DNA of 64,000 bases from Ligustrum vulgare (lineage: Eukaryota; Streptophyta; Magnoliopsida; Lamiales; Oleaceae). The stretch is from the NCBI GenBank assembly GCA_963555705.1, contig OY743169.1, positions 47,790,124 through 47,854,123 of the forward strand, written 5' to 3'. Position numbers and translations under genes: made by a program. Positions within the stretch are counted from its first letter, which is position 1, and each line of letters starts with the position of its first letter. Shown here in pieces: positions 52,824-64,000 of the stretch. Below the pieces are notes generated by a model. That model ran no database searches. It was not told the origin of the DNA and saw only the letters and a program-made list of their open reading frames with translations.

Positions 52824-53795
52824 ATGGACAATGTGGATATGGTATGGATATCAGCATGTTACCCAGTTGAGTTTGAGCAGAATCTCGAAGGTATATGGAT
52901 ATGGAAATATGTGGGGAATGCAAGAGGGAGAACATTTCCTATTCTTGTTTCGAGGACAATTTCGTATGTAGAATTATATGACAAAGTGAAACAAGAGCCG
53001 AACATTGATTCAAGGCTACATGAAATGGAGATGGCATGTCTTGTCCCAATGATGTCTAAGGCTCCAATATCACCGATTGTGACAACAACGTGAAGTGGTT
53101 TATGTCGATATGTAGAGAAACACTCTATGCATAACCCTTTCGAAAAAAGCTCCTGGAAATCGAGAATGTATTGATGTTGATACATGTTTATCGCAAGCTG
53201 GGTGTGAAAAACAAGTTGAAAATATGAACAGAGAGGGAGATCTTGTGTAAAATGACAATGTTGTGATTGATGGCAATGATTGTGGAATGTTACTAGATTG
53301 AAACGATTTTCATGTAATTCGAGATAGCCCACAAATACCAACTGCACAATGCTTGGGAGCCACAGATGATGCTGGGTTGCTTGAAATTGAACCTTCTAGT
53401 CAGATAGGAGCAGATGACAATAATGCTGATTTGAGTGAACCTGAACCCCGTACTCAGAATCTTTTAGATGACAATATTGATGACCGCACAATTGAGGGCT
53501 ATTTCAGGCTGTAGTTTCAAGTTTTCCTTCTGTCCATTGCGGTTCGTCTGTAAGAATTCCAAAAGACGAAGATGTTCAAGCAAAGCAGTTGTTTCCAACA
53601 AAAAATGCCTTGATAGAAAAATTGCAGTGGCTTGCTTTGAAGTGTCACTTTTAATTCAAAGTTAAGAAGTCAAATAAGAGCATTTATATAGTTGTTTGTG
53701 TAGAGGAAAACTGCAAGTGGCTGTTTGCGGGCAACGAAAATGAAAAATTCTAATATCTTTGAAGTTCAAAATATCAAGGTCTTCATAATTGCTCC

Positions 53796-54146
53796 ATGAG
53801 TGTTCGTAGCAAAGACCATAGGCATGCGTCCTATATGGTTGTTGAAAATAGTATTGTCCCTAAGTATCAAGATTCCAACCGAATTTATAGGTTGAGAGAT
53901 ATTATTAACAATGTTCGCCAAGAATTTGGAATAACGATAAGTTATACTAAGGCATACATGGAGAAAGATTATGCTGCATTGATCCGTGGGAATCCCCGTG
54001 AAAGATATGCTAAACTGCCATCGTATTGTCATATGTTGGAGTTGCAAAATCCAGGCACCCGAGCATTCATTCACACTACTAGAGATCAGCGTTTCAAATA
54101 CTTTTTTATGGCTTTGGGACCAAGCATACGTGGATTTCTTACCTAG
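53796..54146 (+). pseudogene. MULE transposase DNA-binding segment
   Basis: 116-codon open piece from CSVRSKDHRHASYMVVEN (Cys is TGC/ATG context before the listed Met) through LRDIINNVRQEFGI to ALGPSIRGFLT, then a TAG. Matches the segment preceding the DDE core in plant MULE transposases. Confidence 0.85.
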
Positions 54147-54161
54147 ATTCGACGAGTAATT

Positions 54162-56904
54162 TAATACCCCGAACTTCAAACTAAAACTTGGCCAATATCA
54201 TTCATGCATCACATATTGTTGACATTGCCATTTGCATTTACATTGATAATTCATTGTACTTTTTGTTGAAATGATAATTCAATTATTGAGGTTTTAAGGT
54301 ATTATTCATCGAAATTCTCAACTTAGGTAATCAATATCATGTTGAGATATGGTGTAAAATTAGGTTAATCAAGTGGTGGATAATGGATTGTGACTCAACA
54401 ATAATTTGGAAAGCATCGTACTTATGATCGGTGAGATCTTACACTTTTATTTCAGATTGATTAAGGCTATCCTAGACCTAGATAATTAAGTAACACAATT
54501 TGGAGATCACAATGTTATTATATTAGGCTCAAGTGAAATGATAAGTACTGAAGTGGGAATTATAGAAATCGGTCGAGGATCAGGTGTCAATCGGGAACGG
54601 ATTCGAATCAACGGTGAGGAAATTACTTTATCATCAAAATTGGGATCTTGTGGTTATTAAATTACATGTTAAAATCTTGAAATATTTTAAGGACACGTGA
54701 TTTGTACTTAAGAAGGTTGGGACAAAATCTGAATTAAATAGGAAGTTGCCACCTCATGGTTGCTTATATCCACTTGTGCTTTAGTAGCTTATTACTTAAC
54801 CCCTAAGGAATTTATCACGACTCCAGCTCCTTTAAAACTCATCCCTACCATTTAAGACACTAAAAACCTCCCTAAAGACGTCCTCAAAGGCTCCCAAGTG
54901 AGAGAGAACACTAGAAAGCTGAATAGAAGTAAGAAAGACAGAATCTGGACATTGACGTCCTACATAAGTAAGTGTCACGGTTTTGAGGTCTTAATCCATT
55001 TATTTTGAGTTTTTTATGACCTATTTAATCTCTTAACTTCATTTAAGTGATGGTTGTATGTTTTGGTGAATTTATGATGACAAGAGAATGATTATTTATT
55101 GAAAGAAAGTGAGTACAATGTTAGAGGCAGAAACTGGGAATTGATGACCTTTGATGATTTAGCAATTGGTTTTGAATTATGTCTTGAGGAATACTTATTT
55201 ATCCATTTGAATGTGTTTATATATGAGTTTAAAGGTGTTTAAATGAGTTTTTGGGGGTAGAACCTGACTTGAAGCATGATAATTAGAGTGGAACTCAAAA
55301 CAGCCCCAGTGAAATTCTTGGTTTGATGTACTATAAAGTGAACAGATTTTGAAGCTTTAAAACCTGAGCTTTGTGTAATTTTGGGACATGATTAACTTCA
55401 AATACATGTCATAATTTTGGAATGAATGGATATGATTAAGGGTGTGAAAATGGGAATGAATCAACCTGCGCCGCAGCTGAAATTTAAAATCAGAATCTGT
55501 CTATTTTCAAATTTTGTATAGTTTCGCCCTTGCATATTTACCATTCACCTCTAAAGCTTGGGAAGTTGATTTGAATTAGTGTTAGGACATTATTGATCCA
55601 AATAAATGTATTTTACCTACATTGAACTTGGAAATAGGGGGAAGTTTTGGGTTACTACTTGAAGTCTTAGTATTATCTAGATTGTCTCGACATTAATGGT
55701 CCTAGTGAATGAACGTGTGTATTAAGCTTGTGAACTTAAGAGCCATGTTTGATACTAAGTAGCAATACAGGTTTTTTGACGCCTTTAAGTGGAAAGAAGG
55801 ACTTGAGTTACACCCGTAAAGAACACACACACACACACACACACGAAGGAGAAAGGTAAGTAAAAATCCATTTACAACTACAATGCAAGGGCACAGTAAT
55901 TGTTGGAAAGTTTTATATCTTATGTTGAACATGATGATTGAATGTGCTCTAGACATCATTTTTATCATGTATTTTATGCATGAGCATTGGCACGTGCATG
56001 CACGACATACCATAAAGTTCGATATCTAGCATGAACGACATGATTTGAGAAGTGAATCATATTGCAAAATGTTTTATTGACCACTACTAGGGCACCGAGG
56101 CATGCGAGGCATGCTGTGATATTTGTTGGCAAGTAAGCAAGACCTCTTGGTGAATACAAGGAGAGATAGGGGGAGTCTTTGGTGGGTTACGAGAGGGTGG
56201 ACCACTTGATTGTGCCTTTATATTATGATTATTGACACCGCATGTGGGATACTTCTTGGCTGATCATAGAGGCCGATAGGAGATGTACTAGTGGTCACAA
56301 GAGGCTGGTCCACTCGACAGTGTCGATGATATATTGGCCATTAGATTATTGATATTGATTTGATATTGTGCAGAGCTCTTTTTGGTGCAAAGTAGATTGG
56401 TCAATGGCCCAGTGAAAACGAAGGATTTCAATCAAAATGTTTTGAACTCATCTTGGTCAATATTTGAATATGATGCATTTATAACTTTATGTTATTGAAG
56501 GAAATTGCACGATTGTCTATTCATAATCATGACATGCATGATTTTTACTTATTGGGCATTAGCTTATGTAGTTCTTGCAGTGTAGGTGAGCATGCAAGTT
56601 CATAGATGATCTTGCTGGCTGTGAAGCTCTTATAAGATTTCGAGGGTCGATGTACATGGATGACGACCTGCAGGGTTATTTTGTGGGCTAGCATTTTGTT
56701 CTAAAATCTTTTGTACTGTATTTTGGAATCTTGTAATGTAAGTACATATGACTTATAAAGTGGGATTGTTTATACTTTTGTAACCTCAATGTAAACTGTT
56801 TTCAGTGACTTTATATAGTCTTTTATCTCGATATACTATTGTTATATTGTGAGAATGCTTACGCCATATTTAAATATTAAAAAAAATTGATCGCATATTT
56901 AAAT
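54162..56904 (+). mobile_element. Probable solo LTR or LTR-like insertion inside the MULE gene
   Basis: A 2.7-kb non-coding block separates the two halves of the transposase. A 9-base direct repeat CGAGTAATT flanks it (54153-54161 and 56905-56913). It begins TAATACCCCGAACTTC, like many Ty3/gypsy LTR starts, and its last 300 bp (TTTTGTAATGTAAG..TTGTAACCTC style) resembles an LTR end. It contains an (AC)11 microsatellite (55823-55844). No primer site or pol was seen. Confidence 0.5.
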
Positions 56905-56952
56905 CGAGTAATTAGTTTTCAGCTTTTATACAAAATTGTCTATTAAAAAGGG

Positions 56953-57444
56953 GTGTGCCAAGTAATTTCTGTGGATGGAACATTCTTGACATCGAATCGA
57001 AAAGCTACTCTACTTTTAGCAACTTGCCAGGAAACAAATTACCAAATATATTGGATCGTTTGGGGAATAGTTGATTCAGAAAATAATAAGTCATGGACAT
57101 GGTTCTTTAGGAAGTTGCATACAATCACAAGTGATACTGATGATCTTGTGATAATTTCCAACCGTGCAACAAGCATTAAACATGGCTTTCAAAAAGTTTT
57201 AGAGCTTGCCCATCATGGAAATTGTATTTACCACATCCAAACAAACTTGAAGAGCCGATTTTCACGTTGTGATCTTGCACATTTGTTCATGACAATAGCA
57301 GAGACTTATACAGTACCTGAGTTCGAGAATTATTTGGCAGCACTGTTAAGTAAGAATGAGGGAATTAATGACTACTTGTTGGAAGAAGAATATTGTTATT
57401 GGTCTGGAGTGCACTTTGAGATGGTATACGGTACAATATCATGA
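56953..57444 (+). pseudogene. MULE transposase catalytic core
   Basis: 163-codon frame. ISVDGTFL and LLLATCQETNYQIYWIVWGI, DSENNKSWTWFFRKL, then SNRATSIKHGFQKVL and HHGNCIYH. The second catalytic residue is Asn. The frame ends at TGA 57442-57444; the family reading (YNIMTTKNAETLNGLLK) continues in another frame. Confidence 0.88.
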
Positions 57445-57509
57445 CCACAAAAAATGCGGAGACACTGAATGGTTTGCTCAAGAGTGCTTGATATTTTCCT
57501 ATAATTGGT

Positions 57510-58091
57510 TTGATTGACCATATTCGAGAGACACAACAAAGGTGGTTTTATGAAAGACACGTCAAAGCAGGGAAATGTACGACCATTCTCACCCCAGCTT
57601 TCGAAAGGAAGATATGCATGAAATATAATGAGTCGAATGGTTTGGATGTAAATTCTATTTCTCAGGACATTTATGATGTTGGTAACAATCTTGGCTGCCA
57701 CATTGTTGACTTGGATGCACGAAGATGTACATGTAAGAAGTTTGATCTGGACAAGTTCCCATGCGAGCATGCAATTGCTGCGGCAAGGTATAAAAAAGAT
57801 GATGGTTATAGTATATACAATCCTTTTTATACTACTACTTGTTGGAAGCAAGCATTTTCTGAGTTTGTGTATCCTTTACCAAATGAAGCTGAATGGAAAA
57901 TTTCGGAGCATGTGATGTCTAGAAATGTATTACCACCTTTGAAGCGAAAACAAAGTGGCCGACCACAAAAAAAGAGGAAAAGATCAGCTGGAGAAATACG
58001 CAATCCTCTCAAGTGCAGTAAAAAAAAAGGTCATAACAGGTCCACTTGTACGAGCCTAGGAGTTTCGGATCAGCAATACTATGCAGAGTGA
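57510..58091 (+). pseudogene. MULE transposase SWIM zinc finger and C-terminus
   Basis: 193-codon frame with IDHIRETQQRWFYERHVKAG, the SWIM motif C-x-C...C-x-H (CTCKKFDLDKFPCEHAIAAA), WKQAFSEFVYPLPNE, a basic SGRPQKKRKRSAGE stretch and the final KCSKKKGHNRSTC knuckle. Ends at TGA 58089-58091. Confidence 0.88.
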
Positions 58092-58299
58092 CAAGCTTAT
58101 TTTGATATTATAATTTCATTTTCCTATGATTTTTTGCTGTTGTATTTGTTGTATTGGAACGATGTTGAAGTCAATTTATATTGTTATTAGTTTGTGTTCA
58201 ATGATCATGTATAGGACTTGTCATTTTTTGTTCAGAAATGATAGCTGTAATGTTCCGATTATGAATGTACCATGCTGTGTTTAATCTATGCATAACAAG

Positions 58300-59290
58300 T
58301 TCTAAGTTATTAATTGGTGTTCAGAACGAGTTTAATGTCGTTACAGTTAAAAAAATCATACTGCTCCAAATCTGTTAGTAATAAGCTACGGGTCGTTATT
58401 TTGTATACAAAACGAGTTTTATGTCGTTATAGTTAAAAAAACCACACTACTTCAGATATCTTCAGAATGAGGTCGAAGTCGTTATGTTTTACAAATAAGG
58501 ATTTTAATGCTGTTCCAGTCAAACAAGCAAAATAACAACTTCAAAGTTGTTTGGAACTATTTAAATGTCGTTAATTTGGTAAACCATACTGCTTCTTACA
58601 ATTTCAAAGTAACGACCTCGAGGTCGTTCGAAATGATATCAATGTTGTAACAGTTGAAAAACCTTACTGCTTAACTGTTGCTCATAACAACATTGAAAAC
58701 GTTACTTGTTAAAAATAACGACATCAATGTCGTTACATATATTTACGGATATACCCTCGTCGTCCAAAATTCCCAACAGTCAACAAAGTTGCACCAACTT
58801 TTCAATAAAGATGTTGAAGTCGTTGTAACGACTTCAAATCCGTTATTGTGTGGAAGATCATTCCATTGTAACCGTAGCAACATTGAGCTCGTTTGCTTGA
58901 AAAATAGCCTAGAACGATGTGAAGGTCGTTGTTGTTTCAGTAGAACGAGTTCGATATCGTTATGTTTCAGGGTCAGAAAGTCACGTAACGATAATTATGT
59001 GATTTGTTTACCAATTTGATGACATTAAGCTCGTTCCAATGTACTATACTGGTAGAACGATTTAAATGTTGTTTCTTCGATAACAAAACGAGATTGGAAT
59101 TTTTATGTTCTTATCCGAATAAATATCATAACGAGTTAAATGTTGTTCTTTTGTGAGTTTAGGGAACTCCATATCGTTCCAGTGTAAATTATTACTACAA
59201 CGTCATCAATATCGTTTCTTCAAGAGGAACATGACATGTATATCGTTATGGCTCAAATCGTCAATTTGATCGTTCTATATATGCCGTACG
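58300..59290. repeat. Degenerate ACGA / TCGTT motif array
   Basis: About 1 kb dense in variants of (A)ACGA(G/C)(T/A)T and ATGTCGTTA on both strands, often in pairs such as ACGAGTTT...ATGTCGTTA or ACGACATCAATGTCGTTAC, with interspersed AGTT(A/G)AAAAA(C/T)C and CATACTGCTTC blocks. A loose 70-100-bp periodicity is visible. No coding frame is credible. Confidence 0.75.
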
Positions 59291-62267
59291 AAGTGCCTAC
59301 AACAAACGTAATCTAACAAAAACAGGTCGTAGAAGGTGATGAGGAGGACCTGATCAATATGAGATGAAGAAGTTCCAAGGTAATAGATAACTAAAGGAAC
59401 TTCATCTCATATTGAGAATGCCATTCTAATCATTTGGATCTACAAAGTGTTTTAATTTAACAAGTTTTATTTCTTTTGTTTGGGTTTTTATTTACTGAGT
59501 TTGGTGGTTTTAGTTGATAACAGTAGTAATTTTTTGTATAATTTTCCGAGTTAAGGGATGAATTTCCTCAAAAAAATTTTCAATGTTTGGATTGGTGAGA
59601 AATTTTGTTCTCTGATTTTCTTTATAAAAAATAAATATAAATAAATTATGTTGCTCAGTCGAAGCATCCATTTATTTTAAAAATTGTATAGTCCTATTAA
59701 TCTTTTTATAAATCTCAAAAGTTTTTTTAAGGAAAGAATAACCCTGTTAATCTTTATTTTTTTTTCAAAACATCTTAGCAAAATCACCAATTGATTACTG
59801 CTTTATTACTCAGGTGGTAAATTTAATTTGGACTTTACTTGTATTCATAATTCTATTGCTTGATGATGGAAAGGTTAAAGAGAGCTTGAAACATTCCTCT
59901 GGTACTACTGGACAACAAGGTATGAGCTATATCTATTTGTTGTCTTGTTCCATGATTCATTTGATACTTGTGTATGCGTATGAGATTTATATTTTATGTT
60001 GTAGAGATTTTAAGAAATCTACATTGCTTAAAGGGAGGTTTATGCTTATGTTTATGAGAGCATATATTATTCCAGTTAATGGGAAATGATAGAATTGTTG
60101 AAGGCCGGATAAAAGAGAAAAAAATTGTTGAGGAAAGTGAAATCGAGATCTCTTAAGATGAGAGTGTTGCTGTTAATAAATGATTCTGAATTGCTTGTAT
60201 TTTTTTGCTATTTTTGGAATCCATATTCTTTATCTGCAAATTGTTATTTGAATTAGAGATGGATGGATGGGTGTAATGTGAATTGAGTAAATGAATAGAC
60301 TTTGTATGTTTACCTCTTCCATTTATGATTGTCCAGAATATAGAAAAATGATTACATTGTTAGAATTTGAAAATATATATGACTTGTTCAAAAGTGAAGA
60401 GAGTTATGGTTTTCGTTTGACATTTTCTGATACGAGTGCTAGAAGCATCCTTAAAAAATATCTAGTCTAGTCTAGGATAAAATTGGACAATTAATGATTC
60501 CATCATGGCTGCTAAATGCCATGTTCACGACAGAATTACATGCTAATTATGTCTCGGCATGAAATTTGAAATCAGTGTAGCGTGAATTTTGAATTTATAG
60601 TTATAATATTTGATTTGTGTAAGGTGGTTGGTTCCATGAGAATTTGATTATTTCTTAATTGAGGCATGAATTACATATACACGGCTTTGATTGCAGAATT
60701 CATTTTTCATACTTGGATTACAATTCAAGCTCCTCTATAGTATAAACATTATGTATGCTAAAATATAGTTGGTAGTTGCTGACTATAACTGAACCTTGTT
60801 ATACATTTGGATGCCTCCAAAATTTGTTTGATGATGGTTTTATATTTTAATCCAAGCTAAATTAATGCGCACGCACGTGTTTGAACAACAAGTATGTGTT
60901 CTAAATCACCCTTAAAGTATCTTTCTGACTTCAAGCCTTTGGACCCGTGACAGTTACTACTTTTGAGAAGCCACTAATTGAATATCATTGAGGTTATTCA
61001 TCTTTTAGTCTGAAACCTATTCTTTATTTCTCCAAGTTTATCTAAAAACTATATATAGGAATTAGGATTGTGGTTGAAGCTCTCATACCACTTCCATAAG
61101 TGTATAAGATCGATACGTTTCTCTTTCCATTTTCATTTATCTACAGATTCAGAGAATGGCTGATGATACGATACGGGGCTTCATTTTATTCACCAAATTA
61201 ATTCTTTGGAGCTAAAGTATCAACAGCTAAATTTGATTAATATTTCCATTTGGCAGGTCAAGCAATGACAAAATTCATATTTTTTCTCTACTCACAAAAC
61301 ATACTTCACCACTAAAAATTAATTATAGCCATTTCTTACGAGTGCTTAGCACTTGCATTTACCATTTACCATTACATTTGAGGGATGTCTGTTATCTAAG
61401 TCATTTCAAACATATCTATCAATATATAATGGTCTTGAATACTAAATAATGTTCACAAAAAAAATTTTAAATTTAACAATCAATCAAGATATGTGTCCCC
61501 AACTTAAAAGTTTTATTCCCAGCACCAGTGTTTAATTCAAAGAATCTTTGTCTTGAAGCTTTAAGCAATCATCGGTCGAACATTCAAATTCAAATTCATC
61601 TCATCCCAATCTTTATATAGAATTAGAAATGGAGAACAAATATCGTTAGGGAGATATGTCATTATATAAGAACTTATTCTTTTTGTGTGTGTGTGTGTGT
61701 GTCTATTATCATTTTGTTTCATTGTAACATAATTAGAAAATGAAAATGACATTGGTCACTGCTTGTGAGTCTATTACTCATTGTAAAGCGTAACATGTAT
61801 GACCTTAATCGAATTTTAGTGCAGTGTTGAAGCTCTAAGTAATAAAGAGAGACTTATTTACTTTTGACTTTTTAACACTATTACATACACAAATATTACC
61901 CCATCCCGTGTTGTGCATGACCCACATTAGTATTAAGTAAAGCGTGATATTCACCTATAACTTTGATCAAATTTGTTATAGGTGCAGCTTTGAAGATATT
62001 CTTTTAGAGATGGACTGAATTTTGAGATCAGAAGGTGCGATTATATTGCTGGATGAAGTTGATGTTCTTATAGTAAAATACTTATTTTGTGATATGATGA
62101 TGTTGGTCTTTTGTGGATTTATTAAACATTACCAACATTATTTATTTCGTATGGATTCGAAGATTTGTAATCTATTTAATTTTGCTATTTTTGTAAATTA
62201 CCGTTTTAATGAATTAATGAAAAAAATATAGATTTTATAAATTATTTCTTCAATAATATTAAAAAAA
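59291..62267. other. AT-rich interior without a recognised gene
   Basis: No conserved protein found. A small hairpin is at 59354-59415, possible splice-like junctions at 59377, 59815 and 59920, a (GT)n run at 61685-61703, and a possible last exon after TTATAG|GTGCAG (61981). It could be the remains of a second transposon gene or captured sequence, but nothing identifies it. Confidence 0.45.
59354..59415. other. Inverted repeat / hairpin
   Basis: TCAATATGAGATGAAG...TTCC pairs with GGAA...CTTCATCTCATATTGA with one 3-base bulge and a loop of about 19 bases. No known RNA family recognised. Confidence 0.55.
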
Positions 62268-62680
62268 AAAGCGTATAGCAGTGTTCAAAAAATATTGTAA
62301 AAGACTCTACTGCAACACTCAACAAACGTTGTAAAAGATTGGGTTATAAGTTTTTGCATTACTAAAAAAAATTGCAAAAGAGTATGGAAACATTCAATAA
62401 ACGTTGCAAAAGATTGGGCTAAAAGTTATTGCAACATTTAAAAAATATTGCAAAAGAGTCTACAACAACACTTAAACAATGTTGCAAAAGGTCTACGACA
62501 ACACTCAATAAACGTTGCAAAAGGTTTATGACAACATTTATTTTAGGCTTTTGCAATATTAAAAAAGGTTGTGGTAAGTTTTTCTCTACGACAACACTAA
62601 GATTTGAAACACTTGCCCAAACGCTGCAAAAATCTTTTGGCAACATTTTTTGAATATTGCAAAATGTTATTGTTGTAGTG
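62268..62680. repeat. Right subterminal repeat array
   Basis: Multiple AAACGTTG(C/T)AAAAG units (near 62325, 62402, 62477, 62512 and others), ending in TTGTTGTAGTG. Small frames on both strands here are by-products of the repeat. Confidence 0.78.
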
Positions 62681-63030
62681 ATTGAAATAAACCACTTCCC
62701 TTGATTTTTGCTCCAAAACTCCTTGAACTTTACTTTGTATTTTCATCTCACTTCTTGCTTTCTTGCCTATATGGATGCTAGATGTTTGAAATCCAAAAAT
62801 AAACCAAAACAAAATACAAACTAAAAATAAAATAAAAGAAGAAGAAAGAAAATAAAAACACATGGAATAATTTCAATAACAAACACACATATTTCAATTA
62901 GGTCCTGGACATTAAATTTGCTATTCTATTAGTTTAATTCCTCCTCAATCTTGTCAACTTTCTTTCCAATTGAGGTGGTACTAATTGTACAAGATAAACA
63001 CAATATATAAGTAGAGATTCGCTCAATTTG
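62681..63030. other. AT-rich spacer
   Basis: No gene. It holds the 62860-62890 partner of the 31-base repeat at 51526-51556. Confidence 0.6.
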
Positions 63031-64000
63031 TCAATTAAAATGTAAATTTAAGACCAAAATAAGTGTGTAAAGCACACTAATTAGGTAGTTCTGGAAATTA
63101 GTATCTGCAGATATTTCTTGGTCAGGGAAATCAGTTTCAGGAATCTCAAGAATTCCTAGTTCAGGTTGCTCTACTATGACTTTGAGGTTGGGTTTCACTA
63201 CCCTCTGTATTATCTTCACCTCAAAACCAATTTTCTTCTCTGTAGAAGATTCTCCCTTCTCAGTTTGTTTATCTATAGTATTAAGAAAAGGCATATCAAG
63301 TTCATTAAAATTTACATCTCGACTGTTAATAACTTTCATGCCCTTACCATCTAAAACCTATAATATGTAACCTTCACTCCTTTAGGGTAACCTAATATGA
63401 TACACCTAGTAGCCCTAGGGTATAATTTACCTTCAACCTAATGTGCATAGGCAGTACAACCAAATACTCTAAGATGTGACAAATCTGGAGGTTTCCCAGT
63501 TCACAATTCTTGAGGAGTCTTAAAGTCAACAGTACTAGAAGGTGACCTATTTATCAAATAGGTAGTAGTACAAACAGCTTCACCCCAAAAGCCTTTAGCT
63601 AACCCTGAACTAATCAACATACATCTAACTTTATTCATTAAAGTTCGATTCATCCTCTCAACTACCTCATTTTGTTGGGGATAGATCTCACAGTCCTATG
63701 ACCCCTGATACCTCTATCCTTACAGAAGGTATCAAAATCAAAGTTGTAAAACTCTAGACCATTGTCCGTTCTAAGAGTTCTTACACTTTTCATCATCTAG
63801 TTCTCAAATAAGGTAATCCAGAACTTGAACTTACTAAAAGTGTCCAATTTGGGTTTAAGAGGATACACTCAAACCTTCTTCGTGTGATCATCAACAATGG
63901 GTAGGAAAAATCTACTTCCTCCATTAGTAGGATGTTTTGAAGGTAAGGCTTATATGCCCCCTTCATGTATTTTTCCTTTTTTCATTTGAAATAAAACTCA
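63031..64000 (-). pseudogene. Degenerate Ty1/copia integrase, running off the right edge
   Basis: On the minus strand from the edge: RFFLPIVDDHTKKV, LDTFSKFKFWITLFEN, TLRTDNGLEFYNFDFDTFCK, HRTVRSIPNK and further out-of-frame pieces of the AERMNRTL and FGCxAY blocks, then a frame 63339-63031 (VINSRDVNFNELDMPF) from the integrase-RT linker. Many stops. The rest of the element is outside the window. Confidence 0.8.

Larger units (their letters stand above)
52824..58091 (+). pseudogene. Mutator-like (MULE) transposase, broken
   Basis: Cut-and-paste transposase of the MuDR type in pieces. N-terminal frame 52824-53093; acidic spacer with stops (53094-53795); frame 53796-54146 with SKDHRHASYMVV, IINNVRQEFGITISYTKAYM and FKYFFMALGPSIRGF (MuDR DNA-binding part); insertion about 54162-56904; catalytic core 56953-57444 (ISVDGTFL first Asp; VIISNRATSIKHGF where the family has ISDR, so the second catalytic Asp is Asn; HHGNCIYH); a frameshift near 57425 and a TGA at about 57486; then 57510-58091 with a SWIM zinc finger (CTCKKFDLDKFPCEHAI), a basic SGRPQKKRKRS AT-hook-like stretch and a C-terminal knuckle (KCSKKKGHNRSTC). 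Clearly inactive. Confidence 0.88.
51730..62680. mobile_element. 11-kb block with CACTA-like termini and subterminal repeats
   Basis: Left end CACTACAACAAAAA and right end (reversed) CACTACAACAATAA, one mismatch in 14. Both ends carry clustered AA(C/T)GTTGCAAAAG-type subterminal repeats, as in CACTA (En/Spm) elements. The flanking triplets are AAT and ATT, so no clean 3-bp target duplication is seen. The interior does not show a CACTA (TNP2-type) transposase; it holds a broken Mutator-type transposase gene and a motif array. Confidence 0.7.

Noticed and set aside
58678..59019. 113-codon plus frame in the motif array
   Set aside because: Falls entirely inside the ACGA/TCGTT array with no recognisable protein features.
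62419..62653. Repetitive 74-75-codon frames on both strands
   Set aside because: Direct result of the subterminal AACGTTGCAAAAG repeats.
1..64000. tRNA, rRNA and other known RNA genes
   Set aside because: None recognised by eye on either strand; the tRNA-like strings are retrotransposon primer sites.

Overview
The window is nuclear DNA of a flowering plant, probably a eudicot. It is AT-rich, has a GT-AG intron-rich gene with a plastid-type N-terminus, and is full of plant transposon families (a plant LINE, Ty3/gypsy and Ty1/copia LTR elements, MITEs, a Mutator-type transposase). The species cannot be fixed from sequence alone.

One host gene dominates. A glucan (starch/glycogen-type) phosphorylase runs on the + strand from 4640 to 47916. 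I could join 22 exons, all with GT-AG introns, into an uninterrupted 1017-residue frame. The protein has a Ser/Thr-rich putative transit peptide, an ACT-like regulatory domain (about residues 88-160), then the complete phosphorylase fold with the pyridoxal-phosphate lysine at residue 868. It lacks the long central insertion of the usual plastid phosphorylase (PHO1/L-type), so it looks like a separate, less studied plant class. Its coding parts sit in islands: exons 1-8 (4640-8136), 9-11 (33418-34548), 12-18 (36904-39273) and 19-22 (46264-47916).

The rest is mostly transposon sequence. Positions 1-4037 are a plant LINE with an intact ORF2, ending in poly(A) about 600 bp upstream of the start codon. 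Intron 8 (25.3 kb) is a nest: a decayed Ty3/gypsy on the minus strand (8313 to about 14560), inverted gag fragments and a perfect 241-bp duplication (15060-16886), a deleted plus-strand Ty3/gypsy carrying a MITE (16911-21253), a second minus-strand Ty3/gypsy split by a TIR element (21254-24991 and beyond), a solo LTR with perfect target duplication (24992-27917), and a young copia element lacking gag (28260-32539). Intron 11 holds a copia deletion derivative with a MITE in its 5' LTR. Intron 18 (7 kb) holds nested decayed copia elements and MITEs.

Downstream of the gene (47917-64000) there is no intact host gene. The main object is an 11-kb block (51730-62680) with CACTA-like ends and subterminal repeats. 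It encloses a broken Mutator-type (MULE) transposase and a dense ACGA/TCGTT motif array. A hAT fragment lies to its left, and a copia integrase fragment runs off the right edge.
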